From assembly GCF_019091455.1 (NCBI RefSeq), contig NZ_JAGXJN010000001.1, positions 310,001-374,000 of the forward strand: DNA of 64,000 bases, written 5' to 3'. The position numbers were made by a program, and so were the translations under genes. Source of the DNA: Chitinophaga sp. GbtcB8. Lineage in GTDB: Bacteria; Bacteroidota; Bacteroidia; Chitinophagales; Chitinophagaceae. How positions within the stretch are numbered: position 1 is the first letter of the stretch; the number at the start of each line of letters is the position of its first letter. The notes under the pieces were generated by a model. The model had not been told where the DNA came from. It made no database searches and was given only the letters and a program-made list of their open reading frames with translations. Below are positions 1-8,660 of this stretch, one piece after another.

Positions 1-1735
1 CCCAGGAGTAGTTGCCCAAACGGGTTTGGATATACGCTGCCGGGTTAGTAAGCTCCTGGCCTACCTGGCCGGAAATACCATACGGGCGGCCGCTGGCGTC
101 TTTTACCACGCCCAGGTTCAGGTAAGGCTGTGCTGCTGCAACAGCAGGATCAGTTACTACGAACGGCGTAATAGGATCCATGTTGATGGCAGAGCTTAAA
201 GGGCCGCCGAACTCATTGTTGGTATTACCCAGGCCAATGGATTTTTCGTAGGAGTAACCTACGTTCTGCCCAACGGTTACCCACTGTGATAATTTATGCG
301 TAGAATTCAGGCGCAGGTTCACACGTTGGTATTTGGAAATATCAGTGGCTACAATACCATCCTGTTTCAGGTAACCTACGGAGCTGTAAAAGGTAGACTT
401 TTCGCTACCGCCGCTTACGCTGATCTCATGGCTCTGGCGGGCGGCGCTGTTGTTAAAGATCACATCCTGCCAGTCAGTACCGGCGCCAAAAGATGCCGGG
501 TTGGTAAATGGTGCGGGCTTGCCTGCATTTACAGCTGCCTCATTACGCAGGGTAGCGTATTCGGTAGCATTCAGCATATGCAGCTTTTTAGCAGGTGCAG
601 AGGTACCATAATAACCATTATAGCTCACCTGCGTATTACCGGCCTTACCTTTTTTAGTGGTGATGAGTATAACGCCGGCGGCTGCACGGGCACCGTAAAT
701 AGCCTGGGAAGCAGCATCTTTCAGCACTTCCATGGATTCTATATCGTGCGGGTTCAGGTAGCTGATGCCGCCGTTATCCACCACTACCCCATCTACTACC
801 CATAGCGGGTTACTGTTATTAAAGGAGGTAACGCCGCGTACACGTACGCTGGCGCTGGAACCGGGCTGGCCGCTGCTGGCAGCAATGGTAACACCGGAGG
901 TGCGGCCCTGCAGGGTTTGTTCCAGGCGGGTTACCGGCTGGTTCTCAATATCAGCAGCTTTTACGCTGGAGATAGCGCCGGTTACCACGCTTTTCTTTTG
1001 TACGCCGTAACCTACTACTACTGTTTCCGTTAAAGCGGTTTGCGATATCTGCAGCTGCACATCCTGCATACCGGCAATAGCCGGGAAGGTATGCTGGGTG
1101 TAACCAACAAAGGATACTATCAGCTCACTGTTGCGGGGTGCGCGGATATTGTACCTGCCCTCGCCATCCGTAGCAGTACCGGTGTTGGTACCTTTTACGC
1201 GGATGGTGGCGCCGGGTATAGGCTGGCCCTTTTCGTCGGTTACGCGGCCGCTGATGCTAACAGTGGTGTCCTGCTGCATTTTAGCACCGGGGCGCACCTG
1301 TATAATGATACGTGAGCCATCAATGCTATAGAACATGGCCTGATCGCGCAGGCATTCGTCCAGCACTTCTTTCACCGTGGCGTTTTTTACCGATACGGTT
1401 ACAGGCTTAGTGCGTGACAGCATGTTCTCATCATACACTATAGACATACCCGCCTGACGGGATACTTCTTTCAGCACCTTTTTCAGCGATGCGTTCTTTT
1501 CTGAAAGTGTGATCTGCTGGGATACTGCTTTTGCGCTTATCTGCAAGCAGGCTGCCAGCATTAAAAAGGCAGTCAGTTTCATAACGCAGAGCATTTTACG
1601 GGCCAGCAGGCTTTTTGCTGTAATACCATGGTCCGTGATTTGATTTTGGTATTGCTTTTCAATAACATGAGCATGCTCATGCCAGGTAGGTAGCTTCCGG
1701 GTAACGGAAGCTTTACCACTAAAGTTTAAATACAT
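1..1735 (-). CDS. SusC/RagA-type TonB-dependent outer membrane receptor (C-terminus outside window)
   Basis: Partial gene: the first 578 codons are present and the barrel continues beyond base 1. It is probably an outer-membrane TonB-dependent transporter taking up an oligosaccharide or another large nutrient. After an N-terminal extension, a signal peptide starts at Met52 (MKLTAFLMLAACLQISAKA). An STN domain follows (about residues 75-130), then a carboxypeptidase-regulatory-like domain (about 140-215, GRVTDEKGQPIPGATI), a TonB-box-like stretch (TETVVVGYG) and the plug (GVTSFNNSNPLWVVDGV). The STN domain and the FecR/sigma pair just upstream indicate signal-transducing regulation. The start at 1735 keeps the long N-terminal extension seen in many Chitinophaga SusC proteins; Met52 at 1582 is the alternative. 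The SusD partner should lie to the left of the window. The substrate cannot be told. Confidence 0.93.
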   Translation of the reverse strand, partial: MYLNFSGKASVTRKLPTWHEHAHVIEKQYQNQITDHGITAKSLLARKMLCVMKLTAFLMLAACLQISAKAVSQQITLSEKNASLKKVLKEVSRQAGMSIVYDENMLSRTKPVTVSVKNATVKEVLDECLRDQAMFYSIDGSRIIIQVRPGAKMQQDTTVSISGRVTDEKGQPIPGATIRVKGTNTGTATDGEGRYNIRAPRNSELIVSFVGYTQHTFPAIAGMQDVQLQISQTALTETVVVGYGVQKKSVVTGAISSVKAADIENQPVTRLEQTLQGRTSGVTIAASSGQPGSSASVRVRGVTSFNNSNPLWVVDGVVVDNGGISYLNPHDIESMEVLKDAASQAIYGARAAAGVILITTKKGKAGNTQVSYNGYYGTSAPAKKLHMLNATEYATLRNEAAVNAGKPAPFTNPASFGAGTDWQDVIFNNSAARQSHEISVSGGSEKSTFYSSVGYLKQDGIVATDISKYQRVNLRLNSTHKLSQWVTVGQNVGYSYEKSIGLGNTNNEFGGPLSSAINMDPITPFVVTDPAVAAAQPYLNLGVVKDASGRPYGISGQVGQELTNPAAYIQTRLGNYSW

Positions 1736-1978
1736 ACTTTTGTAGTGTTTGGGAATGACCAGATAATAGTTCTTAACGGGACTTATTGTTTCTTCGGGAA
1801 CCCAGACTTTCTGCCGGGGGTGTTGCGAGCACTTCCGGCTTTTTTCATAGGTATTGCCCCCCTTTGTGCGTGTTAGCTTGTTTCAGGCTTCATAACGTTA
1901 TATATGTTTACGATCAGTTTGAATAATGCATACCCGGCCGCACGTGGTAGCGGCCAGGTATGAAATTGATGACGTGGT

Positions 1979-3166
1979 TTATTCTGCTGTAACCGTCAGC
2001 CGCCGCCCTTCCAGGCTAAATTTTGCGCCATTCGCTTCCAGCATATGCAGTATTTCAGATAAAGGCAGGTTTCTGCTGATACGGCCTCCAAAACGGCGGT
2101 TGCTTTTTTCATTACCATAGGCCACCTCTACATCGTACCAGCGGGCCACCTGGCGCATGATCACATTCATGCCGGCATTGTCAAACTCGAAAAAACCTGT
2201 TTTCCAGGCAATGGTTTGGTCTATATCTGCCGGGTGTACGGACATTTGACCGGTAGCATATTCCAGCACCGACTGCTGTCCGGGTTTCAATAGCTGCTGG
2301 TGCTCACCGCGCTGTACGCGTATGGCACCTTCCAATAATGTTGTATTCAGGCTTTGCTCGTCAGGGTAGGCCATAATGTCAAAACGGGTTCCCAGCACCT
2401 GCACCTGCGTATTATTAACATCTACGATAAACGGATGATCTGCGTTGTGCGCTATTTCAAAATATCCCTGTCCCTGCAGCTCCACTACCCTTTCCTTACC
2501 GGTAAAGGCAGTGGGATATTTCAGGCGGGAGGCGGCATTCAGCCATACATGGCTGCCATCCGGCAACACAATATTAAACTGGCCGCCGCGTGGCACTACC
2601 AGTATATTATAACCAATAGCTTCTTCTTTACCCTGTGCGGCATATTCCAGCCGGCCATTGCGCTGCTGCACAGTGGTTTTACCCTGCTGCAGCACCTGGT
2701 TGCCGGCGCTGTCCAGCTCCACTGTAGTGCCATCTGCCAGTGTAAGCACGGCTTTATTGGTGCCCGGCGCTACATTACTACCAATTCCACTTTTCTTATT
2801 CAGCGTCATGTTTGAAGCAATGTTGTGCGACTTATCTGTTTTATAGAACCAGTATACGCTGCCGGCCAGTAATAACATTAATATGGAGGCTACCGCTGCC
2901 CAGCGCCAGGGCTGGCGTAAAGGCACTATTTTATTACGGCTGATGTTCTGGAGCAAGCGGGCTTCTATCCGGTCGCTTACAGCGGCAGGTACTTCATGGG
3001 GCGCATTAATAACCTGTTCAAACTCCTGCTGCAGCCTGGCTAACAGGGGACGGTGCGCGTCTGAAGACTTCAGCCAGTTGTATAGCGCCGCCGCTTCTTC
3101 GGGCGTACAGCTACCTTGCAGGTAGCGTTGTAACAGTTCTTCGTAGTGGCCTTTGGTTTCAGACAT
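1979..3166 (-). CDS. FecR-type anti-sigma factor
   Basis: Inner-membrane anti-sigma regulator that would hold the ECF sigma factor encoded just upstream and release it when the cognate SusC receptor signals. It has an N-terminal cytoplasmic sigma-binding region (GHYEELLQRYLQGSCTPEEA), one membrane helix around residues 90-110 (WAAVASILMLLLAGSVYWFY), a periplasmic FecR domain (VVPRGGQFNIVLPDGSHVWL) and a C-terminal DUF4974 domain ending near the stop. I chose ATG at 3166 (395 aa). The frame stays open to a GTG at 3193, which would add nine residues that look unlike the family. The gene lies between the sigma gene (89 bases upstream) and the truncated SusC gene, the usual order in Bacteroidota. 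Length and domain order are normal. Confidence 0.93.
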   Translation of the reverse strand: MSETKGHYEELLQRYLQGSCTPEEAAALYNWLKSSDAHRPLLARLQQEFEQVINAPHEVPAAVSDRIEARLLQNISRNKIVPLRQPWRWAAVASILMLLLAGSVYWFYKTDKSHNIASNMTLNKKSGIGSNVAPGTNKAVLTLADGTTVELDSAGNQVLQQGKTTVQQRNGRLEYAAQGKEEAIGYNILVVPRGGQFNIVLPDGSHVWLNAASRLKYPTAFTGKERVVELQGQGYFEIAHNADHPFIVDVNNTQVQVLGTRFDIMAYPDEQSLNTTLLEGAIRVQRGEHQQLLKPGQQSVLEYATGQMSVHPADIDQTIAWKTGFFEFDNAGMNVIMRQVARWYDVEVAYGNEKSNRRFGGRISRNLPLSEILHMLEANGAKFSLEGRRLTVTAE

Positions 3167-3255
3167 AAGTGGACAACAGATACTGTTTGACACAGGTATC
3201 CAAGGTATATATATCCGAAAACCGGGTGCGAGGGTACCCCTTTCCTGAAAAAAAT

Positions 3256-3855
3256 TTAAAATATTTTTTGCGCGAGGTATAAAAGAGTGATTACCAGTCC
3301 ATGGCGGTAAATATAATTATGAATGGCCCGCATGCTTAATACCATATGTTTTTTCACTGCATTGCGGGAAATGCCCAGGATGGCCGCTGCCTCATCATAA
3401 CTTTTACCTTCCTGCCGGCACAGGCGGAATACATTCAGGCGCTGGGGGGTTAAACGGCCCAGAGCTTCCTGGAATAAACGGTTGTACTCTTTTTCATTTA
3501 CCATTTGTTCCGGTCCGTTACCCTGGAACTGGAGGTGCTCCAATACTTTTTCCTGTAACACCTCATCATATGCCAGCTTTTTCAGGGTTTTAAAAGCATG
3601 GTTACGGGCAATGCGGTACAGGTAGCCGGTAAAGGGCAGGGCGGGATTAATACGGTGCCTGATCTCCCATACTTTCAGGAATACATCATGCACCAGGTCC
3701 TCTGCAAGCGAAGGTATTTTGCAGATACGCAACAGGTAAGTATACAGCGCAGAATGGTACTGCCGGTAAATGCTCGTGAAAGCCGACTCATCCCCTTCAA
3801 TCATCCGTGCTATCAAACCCTCCCCGGATGGTATGCTATCCATGTGTTTGTACAT
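3256..3855 (-). CDS. ECF RNA polymerase sigma-70 factor
   Basis: Extracytoplasmic-function sigma factor of 199 aa, expected to direct RNA polymerase to the adjacent SusC locus. Region 2 lies at about residues 25-90 (SLAEDLVHDVFLKVWEIRHR). Region 4 with its helix-turn-helix lies at about 130-180 (SYDEAAAILGISRNAVKKHM). Regions 3 and 1 are absent, as expected for ECF factors. It is the first gene of the leftward sigma-FecR-SusC series, so it is probably controlled by FecR and by its own promoter upstream. A second ATG at 3843 would give a protein four residues shorter. Confidence 0.95.
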   Translation of the reverse strand: MYKHMDSIPSGEGLIARMIEGDESAFTSIYRQYHSALYTYLLRICKIPSLAEDLVHDVFLKVWEIRHRINPALPFTGYLYRIARNHAFKTLKKLAYDEVLQEKVLEHLQFQGNGPEQMVNEKEYNRLFQEALGRLTPQRLNVFRLCRQEGKSYDEAAAILGISRNAVKKHMVLSMRAIHNYIYRHGLVITLLYLAQKIF

Positions 3856-3873
3856 TTAAGAAACCCTCACGCC

Positions 3874-3904
3874 GTAAATTAAACAAAACAGGCAAATGTA
3901 CCAA
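3874..3904 (-). promoter_or_regulatory. Candidate Bacteroidota-type promoter for the ECF sigma gene
   Basis: On the minus strand a TTG (3902-3904) is followed after 20 bases by TAATTTAC (3874-3881). This resembles the -33 TTG / -7 TAnnTTTG arrangement, with six of the eight -7 positions fitting. It ends 18 bases before the start codon at 3855. Prediction by eye only. Confidence 0.35.
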
Positions 3905-3935
3905 TTGGCGCTGAATTGGCGGTGCAGAAAGGATC

Positions 3936-4841
3936 TTATATAATAAGGCTGCTTAAGCCGTTACGGGCCAGCGTAGCCACTACTATCGTATATAGTATCA
4001 ATACAATAGCAACAAAAACCACTACGCTGCTGAACCAGCGGCGTACGCCCGTGCGGGTAGCCCAGGCTAAGCTGATCACAGAAGCCAGCAGGGTTACGGC
4101 CAGCAAAGTGCCCATTACGGCTAAGAAATAATGAATAATGAACGCGTTCACCACATCCGCATACGGATACCATGGGAACAATGCTGCAAAAAATGCCAGC
4201 GCAAACAGCACAATCGTTACAATGCTTATCATGGTATACCATGACTGGTAGCTGCGACTATTGATCATTACCAAAGCGCTCATACCTAACAGCAGCAGGG
4301 TAACGACGACAGGTATAATGGTAAACGTGATGGATATACCCCTATGACCTATAACCCCGTCCAGGTGCAGCCTGCTTTCCACAATCCCATCAGCGCGGTA
4401 ATATCTCCAAACGCCGGTGCGTACGCCGTGATCATACTGGCCCTGTACATTCAGCACCCCATCCCGGTCAAAGCCCTGGAAAGTGCCGTGCATCTTATTA
4501 TCCTGGTAATGGATAATGGAGTAAAAAGGTTTGCCCTCGCCATAATGCTGGATCTCTGTACGGTCAGGACATTGTTTTATAAACCCGCTGATCAGGCTAT
4601 CATCATGATCAATAAGCAGATAGCCTTCCAGGGTACGCGTATCTATGTTCCATTTAAATTTTTTGCGGCCGTTCTCCGAATATTTCACCACAGCGTAGGT
4701 AACGCCGTTCCTGCTCACCTGCATTTCACGTGTTTTACCGTTGGGATATTTAGTGATCAGGGTATCATCCTGTGCTGCGGAGGAAAATGCAAAACACAGC
4801 ATACATATAATAAGGTAACAGGACCGCATAGGAATAGGCAT
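3936..4841 (-). CDS. Unrecognised protein: signal peptide, MORN-like region, C-terminal membrane helices
   Basis: I do not recognise a named family. The 301 aa start with a signal-peptide-like stretch (SCYLIICMLCFAFSSAAQ). A soluble region of about 150 residues follows with tyrosine/glycine-rich units such as GTFQGFDRDGVLNVQGQY and HGVRTGVWRYYRADG. These resemble MORN/YwqK-type repeats, which often occur in surface or antitoxin-like proteins of Bacteroidota. The last 125 residues hold four hydrophobic segments (about 172-192, 203-222, 229-255 and 272-295). The start at 4841 is favoured by a GGGAG ribosome-binding-like sequence nine bases upstream. It stands alone, 80 bases downstream of the sigma gene start on the same strand. 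A periplasmic domain anchored by a four-helix bundle is inferred; the function is unknown. Confidence 0.7.
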   Translation of the reverse strand: MPIPMRSCYLIICMLCFAFSSAAQDDTLITKYPNGKTREMQVSRNGVTYAVVKYSENGRKKFKWNIDTRTLEGYLLIDHDDSLISGFIKQCPDRTEIQHYGEGKPFYSIIHYQDNKMHGTFQGFDRDGVLNVQGQYDHGVRTGVWRYYRADGIVESRLHLDGVIGHRGISITFTIIPVVVTLLLLGMSALVMINSRSYQSWYTMISIVTIVLFALAFFAALFPWYPYADVVNAFIIHYFLAVMGTLLAVTLLASVISLAWATRTGVRRWFSSVVVFVAIVLILYTIVVATLARNGLSSLII

Positions 4842-5091
4842 AGGTTTAAACTCCCTTAAAGATAATATAAAAATTAAGGGCCCGTAATGTTACAGGCCCC
4901 TGGTTATAGGATTCAGCCATAGGGAGTTAATTATTTCCAGGGGTGGGCAATGGTACCGGCCGTTATTTTCATATTTGCGTTAAGGTTAGTGCCGGTATAT
5001 TTTCTGAAGATAAACAGAATAATTATCAATGTTGCATGCTTTAATGTTTTTTAATACGCGGGGTCATAAGATCATCCGGTTTGCAGGCAGC

Positions 5092-5123
5092 AAAAAAGCC
5101 GCTGCTGTTGCAACGGCTTTTTT
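5092..5123 (-). terminator. Rho-independent terminator of the TlpA/SusCD operon
   Basis: A perfect 10-bp stem, AAAAAAGCCG (5092-5101) against CGGCTTTTTT (5114-5123), with a 12-base loop. On the minus strand it ends in a T run 59 bases past the stop of the TlpA-like gene. The remainder of the 340-base interval 4842-5181 holds nothing else I can support. Confidence 0.75.
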
Positions 5124-5181
5124 AAAAAGGAAAACTCTGAGGTATTAAAAGCGGAACTGCTCTTATAGGATAGTTATATAA

Positions 5182-6339
5182 TTAATTATGCGCATTGCCT
5201 TTATCCAGCAGCTCTGCCAGCTTCTTTTCCAGCAGCTCGCCACGCAGGTTGCGGCCTACGATCTTACCGGCAGGGTCAATGAGAAAGTTGGTGGGCACGC
5301 CTCTTACGCCGTACAAACCAGCTACTGCATTGCTCCAGTACTTCAGGTCAGATACGTGCGTCCAGCCTTCCAGGCCATCTTTTTTAATGGCTGCCAGCCA
5401 CAGGTCCTTTTTGCCCGGCTGGTCAAGGGATACACTAAGCACCGTGAAGTTCCGGTCCTTATACTGGTTGAATGCCTTTACCACTACCGGGTTCTCTGCA
5501 CGGCAGGGGCCACACCAGCTGGCCCAGAAATCCAGCAGCACATACTTACCGCGGAAGTCGGAGAGCTTTACCGGTTTATCATTTACATCGTTCTGCGTAA
5601 AATCAGGTGCAGTTGCGCCCATGGCCAGGCCGCGCTCTTTTTCCATAGAAGCGGCAAACTCTTTACCGGCAGGGCTGTTGCGCAGCTCCGGTGTCAAACC
5701 TTTGTACATAGGTTCCAGCAGCGTAAGGTCCATATTGGTATGCACCGCCAGCTCTTTTAAGGCTACTATGCTGAAGAAGGAGTTAGGATTTGCTGCTATG
5801 AACTTTTGCATCAGCTCCTTTTTTTCTGCTATGGCTTTATGAAAACGCGCGTCCAGGCCTTTGGTGAAATTGGTATCCCGGCGTTGTTCATCGGTAGCGG
5901 CGCCAAAATCTTTATTAATGCTGTTCATCTGCTCATCAAAAGGCGCCAGGAATTTCTTGTAGCGCTCATTTTCAGTGTTGATGGCTGATCCGGTGATGGT
6001 GCCATCTTCCAGCGTGGTAGCAGCTACCAGGGTAATGGTGCCCTTTTCCAGGTAAATAAGGCGTTTATCCGGCGCCGTTTGCGGGTTAGTTACGCCTGCG
6101 CCATCATGATCTACCATCAGCATACATAATAAAGGGCCGTCTACCTTACCCTTAAATTGAAAGGCGCCGTCTTTCAGTATGGCAGAATCCAGCATGATCT
6201 TACCCTCTTCCCTGCGGTCCAGGTAAGCTTTGGCAGGCGCATTCAGGTGGCCCAGTTTACCGTTTAATACAAAGTTGCCGCTTTGTGCTTTGGTTAGCAG
6301 AGGGAATGCTGCACAGGCAAGTAGTATCCATTTTTGCAT
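5182..6339 (-). CDS. TlpA-family thiol-disulfide oxidoreductase with DUF4369-like domain
   Basis: Secreted thioredoxin-fold protein of 385 aa, likely periplasmic and reducing or isomerising disulfides. A signal peptide covers about residues 1-19 (ILLACAAFPLLTKAQS). A DUF4369-like beta domain (about 23-125) starts at FVLNGKLGHLNAPAKAYLDR. A helical linker follows, then an AhpC/TSA-TlpA domain (about 238-378) with the active site FWASWCGPCRAE (Cys276 and Cys279) and the cis-proline segment GVRGVPTNFLID. It is the last gene of the leftward SusC-SusD-lipoprotein series, 20 bases after the PKD-like gene, and is followed by a terminator. Such proteins often end SusCD-like loci in Bacteroidota; a role in maturing the locus's own surface proteins is inference. 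Confidence 0.92.
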   Translation of the reverse strand: MQKWILLACAAFPLLTKAQSGNFVLNGKLGHLNAPAKAYLDRREEGKIMLDSAILKDGAFQFKGKVDGPLLCMLMVDHDGAGVTNPQTAPDKRLIYLEKGTITLVAATTLEDGTITGSAINTENERYKKFLAPFDEQMNSINKDFGAATDEQRRDTNFTKGLDARFHKAIAEKKELMQKFIAANPNSFFSIVALKELAVHTNMDLTLLEPMYKGLTPELRNSPAGKEFAASMEKERGLAMGATAPDFTQNDVNDKPVKLSDFRGKYVLLDFWASWCGPCRAENPVVVKAFNQYKDRNFTVLSVSLDQPGKKDLWLAAIKKDGLEGWTHVSDLKYWSNAVAGLYGVRGVPTNFLIDPAGKIVGRNLRGELLEKKLAELLDKGNAHN

Positions 6340-6359
6340 GTTGTTTATTTATTTAAAGT

Positions 6360-7799
6360 TTAATCACGTAGTATAATATCCTGCGGCGATCCGGGGATGC
6401 CGTCTATTTTTTTAATGAGCTGCCCCAGCTTACCGGTACTGATGTCCAGGTAATAAATGCTGCCGCCTTCTGCGCCTGCTACCAGCAAGTTGCCGCCCTG
6501 CAATACTTTGAGCAGGGTGATCTTTTTACCGGCAGTAGTGGTTTGCAGGGGTTTAATGTCGTTGTTCAGCGGGTTATAACGGTAAATAATATCGTTGGCG
6601 CTGAAGAAGAACACCCCAATAGGCGACGACTGCCATTTAGTGCCTGCCGTTAACAGGCTGGTTCCGGGAAAGGGTCTTTTATAAGTGGTATAAAAACGCT
6701 GGGTACTGTCTGTAAAATCCACCCTGAACTTTAATTCCAGCTTTTTACCCAGGCTGTCGCCAATGGCATACAGCTCATTATCATTAAAGCGGTTCATGTA
6801 GATCATATCCATCTTCACCTGTTTGGGATCAAAGGCATCGCCCAGCACTGTATAGTTCACATCATAAAAAGTATTGGCATAAAAACGTACAAAGGCTTTG
6901 CGGTTCTTATCATACCCCAGGCAATAACTACCTCCTCTGCCAGACAGCGCTGTTTCTGTGAAATTCTCCATCAGCTGGGGGTACAGGGAGTAGCTGCCGT
7001 TAACGGGCACACCCCAAAAGCCATAGTAGGGCCAGAAGGGCGCTGTTTCTGTAGCGCCTATATATAACTTGCCGTCTATAACAGCATTGGTAGTGCCATT
7101 TACCATGTTCAGCAAATAATCTGCATGCGTAGTGGCCGGGGCATCAAAAAAATTATCCGGTATGTATTTATTCTTTTTTAAGCTGCTGGCGTCTATCTGC
7201 ACACCGCCGTTCTGGTCCCCGTCATACGTGATCCAGTAGGCAGTAAGGGCGTTCAGGTAAAACATATTCTGGATAGGTACCAGCTGTTTGGCAGGGCCGG
7301 GCAGCGCCTCCTGGTTAATGGACTGGTAAATATCCGGCCGTACGGTGCCATCCGGTTTTACGAATGACAGTACTGCCTGGTTATTGTTATTACTTAGTAC
7401 CAGCAGGCCTTTGGTAAATTCTGTTTGCGCTATAATGTCAAACTTGTAAAAGTATTTCATGCCGGTAGTGTTATCCGTTACGGCTAGCTGCGTGGGATAA
7501 CGTGCGGCCGGCAATCCAAATACAATGCGCAGCTCCCGGCCTTCATAGTCCTGGCTGCGGGCTTCTGCGGCTACATCTATTTTCCAGTAACAGCTGTAAT
7601 CATTTTTGCCGGAGGCCAGGGTTATTTTAGGTGTAATGATCAGGCTATCGCCGGTAATGGCGGTATACACGGTATCCAGGTTGCTGATCTGCGGATCCGG
7701 CAGCTCCACGTAATCATAATTGCCTTTATCGCGTGCGCAGGCTGCCAGTAACAGCAGCAGTACGGGTATATATAAAAGAGCGTATTTCAATTTTTGCAT
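6360..7799 (-). CDS. PKD-like family surface lipoprotein
   Basis: Lipoprotein of 479 aa with a lipobox in LLLLLAAC and acylated Cys21, so probably exported to the outer membrane. After the Cys come CARDKGNYDYVELPDPQIS and a beta-rich N-terminal region typical of the PKD-like lipoproteins found after SusD and DUF4843 genes. The rest, rich in aromatic and beta-strand patterns, looks propeller-like (repeated strands such as GGSIYYLDISTGKL near the end). The gene sits 15 bases after the DUF4843 gene and 20 bases before the TlpA-like gene, inside one operon. A role as an accessory ligand-binding surface protein of the SusCD complex is inferred from context. No catalytic motif was seen. Confidence 0.8.
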   Translation of the reverse strand: MQKLKYALLYIPVLLLLLAACARDKGNYDYVELPDPQISNLDTVYTAITGDSLIITPKITLASGKNDYSCYWKIDVAAEARSQDYEGRELRIVFGLPAARYPTQLAVTDNTTGMKYFYKFDIIAQTEFTKGLLVLSNNNNQAVLSFVKPDGTVRPDIYQSINQEALPGPAKQLVPIQNMFYLNALTAYWITYDGDQNGGVQIDASSLKKNKYIPDNFFDAPATTHADYLLNMVNGTTNAVIDGKLYIGATETAPFWPYYGFWGVPVNGSYSLYPQLMENFTETALSGRGGSYCLGYDKNRKAFVRFYANTFYDVNYTVLGDAFDPKQVKMDMIYMNRFNDNELYAIGDSLGKKLELKFRVDFTDSTQRFYTTYKRPFPGTSLLTAGTKWQSSPIGVFFFSANDIIYRYNPLNNDIKPLQTTTAGKKITLLKVLQGGNLLVAGAEGGSIYYLDISTGKLGQLIKKIDGIPGSPQDIILRD

Positions 7800-7814
7800 G
7801 ACGAATAATTTGTT

Positions 7815-8651
7815 TTACACAACAATGCGGTTGCCATCCTCATCCCGGAAATAATACCGGTTATCTGCCGGGTTCAGCTCCAGCAAATACTTTCTCTCCG
7901 GGTTGGTAATGCTGTAAAAAAAGTAATTGCCGTTGGTAGTGGGCGTTAGGGTGTAACCGGCATCCGGGTTGTTCTGCACCCATAACAGGGGATCGCTCAG
8001 GAAGGCTTTAAAACGGCGGGTATAATACAGCACCCGTGGCGTAGTAGTGGCGTCACTGTTAGTAGCGGGTAGCTCCGTAGTGCCGGATACGCGGATGAAC
8101 AGCTCATGTTTTACCCGGGAATACAACCCCAGCTCACCTATCCATACATTCCACCACACGGGCTTTTCCAGCCGGTTAGAGAATATTACGCGCAGGCTGT
8201 CCCAGGGTGTATAATCCACTTTAAAATCTGCTGTGGCTACCAGCATGAATTTGATGCGCACCGTTTTATTAGCCAGTTCCGGATCAGTGTTCAGCAGTAT
8301 AACGGGTACGCGTGTGGTACCTGAATCTGCCGGTATGGTGTACGTATCTTCCAGCGGTTTATAATGCAGGCCGGCTACAGCGGTAGTAGCGCTATCTACT
8401 ATAGCGATCTTAAACTGCCGCGCTGTTTTTACACGGCTGCCGGATATACGCACGGGCAGAAACACCGTGTCAGCAGCTTTATCAGGGAACAACGCAAAGC
8501 TGTACACGATACTGTCTGAACGTATCTGTTTGCTTGTATCTGTTATTAAGTTGAAGTACACATTATCGGTGGATTGATACCTGATCTCCTCCACCTTTTT
8601 ACACGAATATAAAATACCGCATAAGAGTGCTATAGCTATGATATGCTTCAT
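7815..8651 (-). CDS. DUF4843 domain-containing lipoprotein
   Basis: Lipoprotein of 278 aa with lipobox LLCGILYSC (Cys17). The mature part matches what I know of DUF4843 proteins: an N-terminal beta-sandwich beginning near STDNVYFNLITDTSKQI, a segment like LPVRISGSRVKTARQFKIAI, and a C-terminal part containing WNVWIGELGLYSRVKHELFI. It lies between SusD (9 bases upstream) and the PKD-like lipoprotein (15 bases downstream), an order often seen in SusCD loci whose cargo is not clearly a polysaccharide. It probably takes part in ligand capture at the cell surface; the ligand is unknown. Confidence 0.82.
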   Translation of the reverse strand: MKHIIAIALLCGILYSCKKVEEIRYQSTDNVYFNLITDTSKQIRSDSIVYSFALFPDKAADTVFLPVRISGSRVKTARQFKIAIVDSATTAVAGLHYKPLEDTYTIPADSGTTRVPVILLNTDPELANKTVRIKFMLVATADFKVDYTPWDSLRVIFSNRLEKPVWWNVWIGELGLYSRVKHELFIRVSGTTELPATNSDATTTPRVLYYTRRFKAFLSDPLLWVQNNPDAGYTLTPTTNGNYFFYSITNPERKYLLELNPADNRYYFRDEDGNRIVV

Positions 8652-8660
8652 TCGTAATGT

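Noticed and set aside
5045..5149. Small plus-strand frame of about 34 codons before the TlpA-like gene
   Set aside because: It runs through the terminator hairpin and has no features of a real peptide gene.
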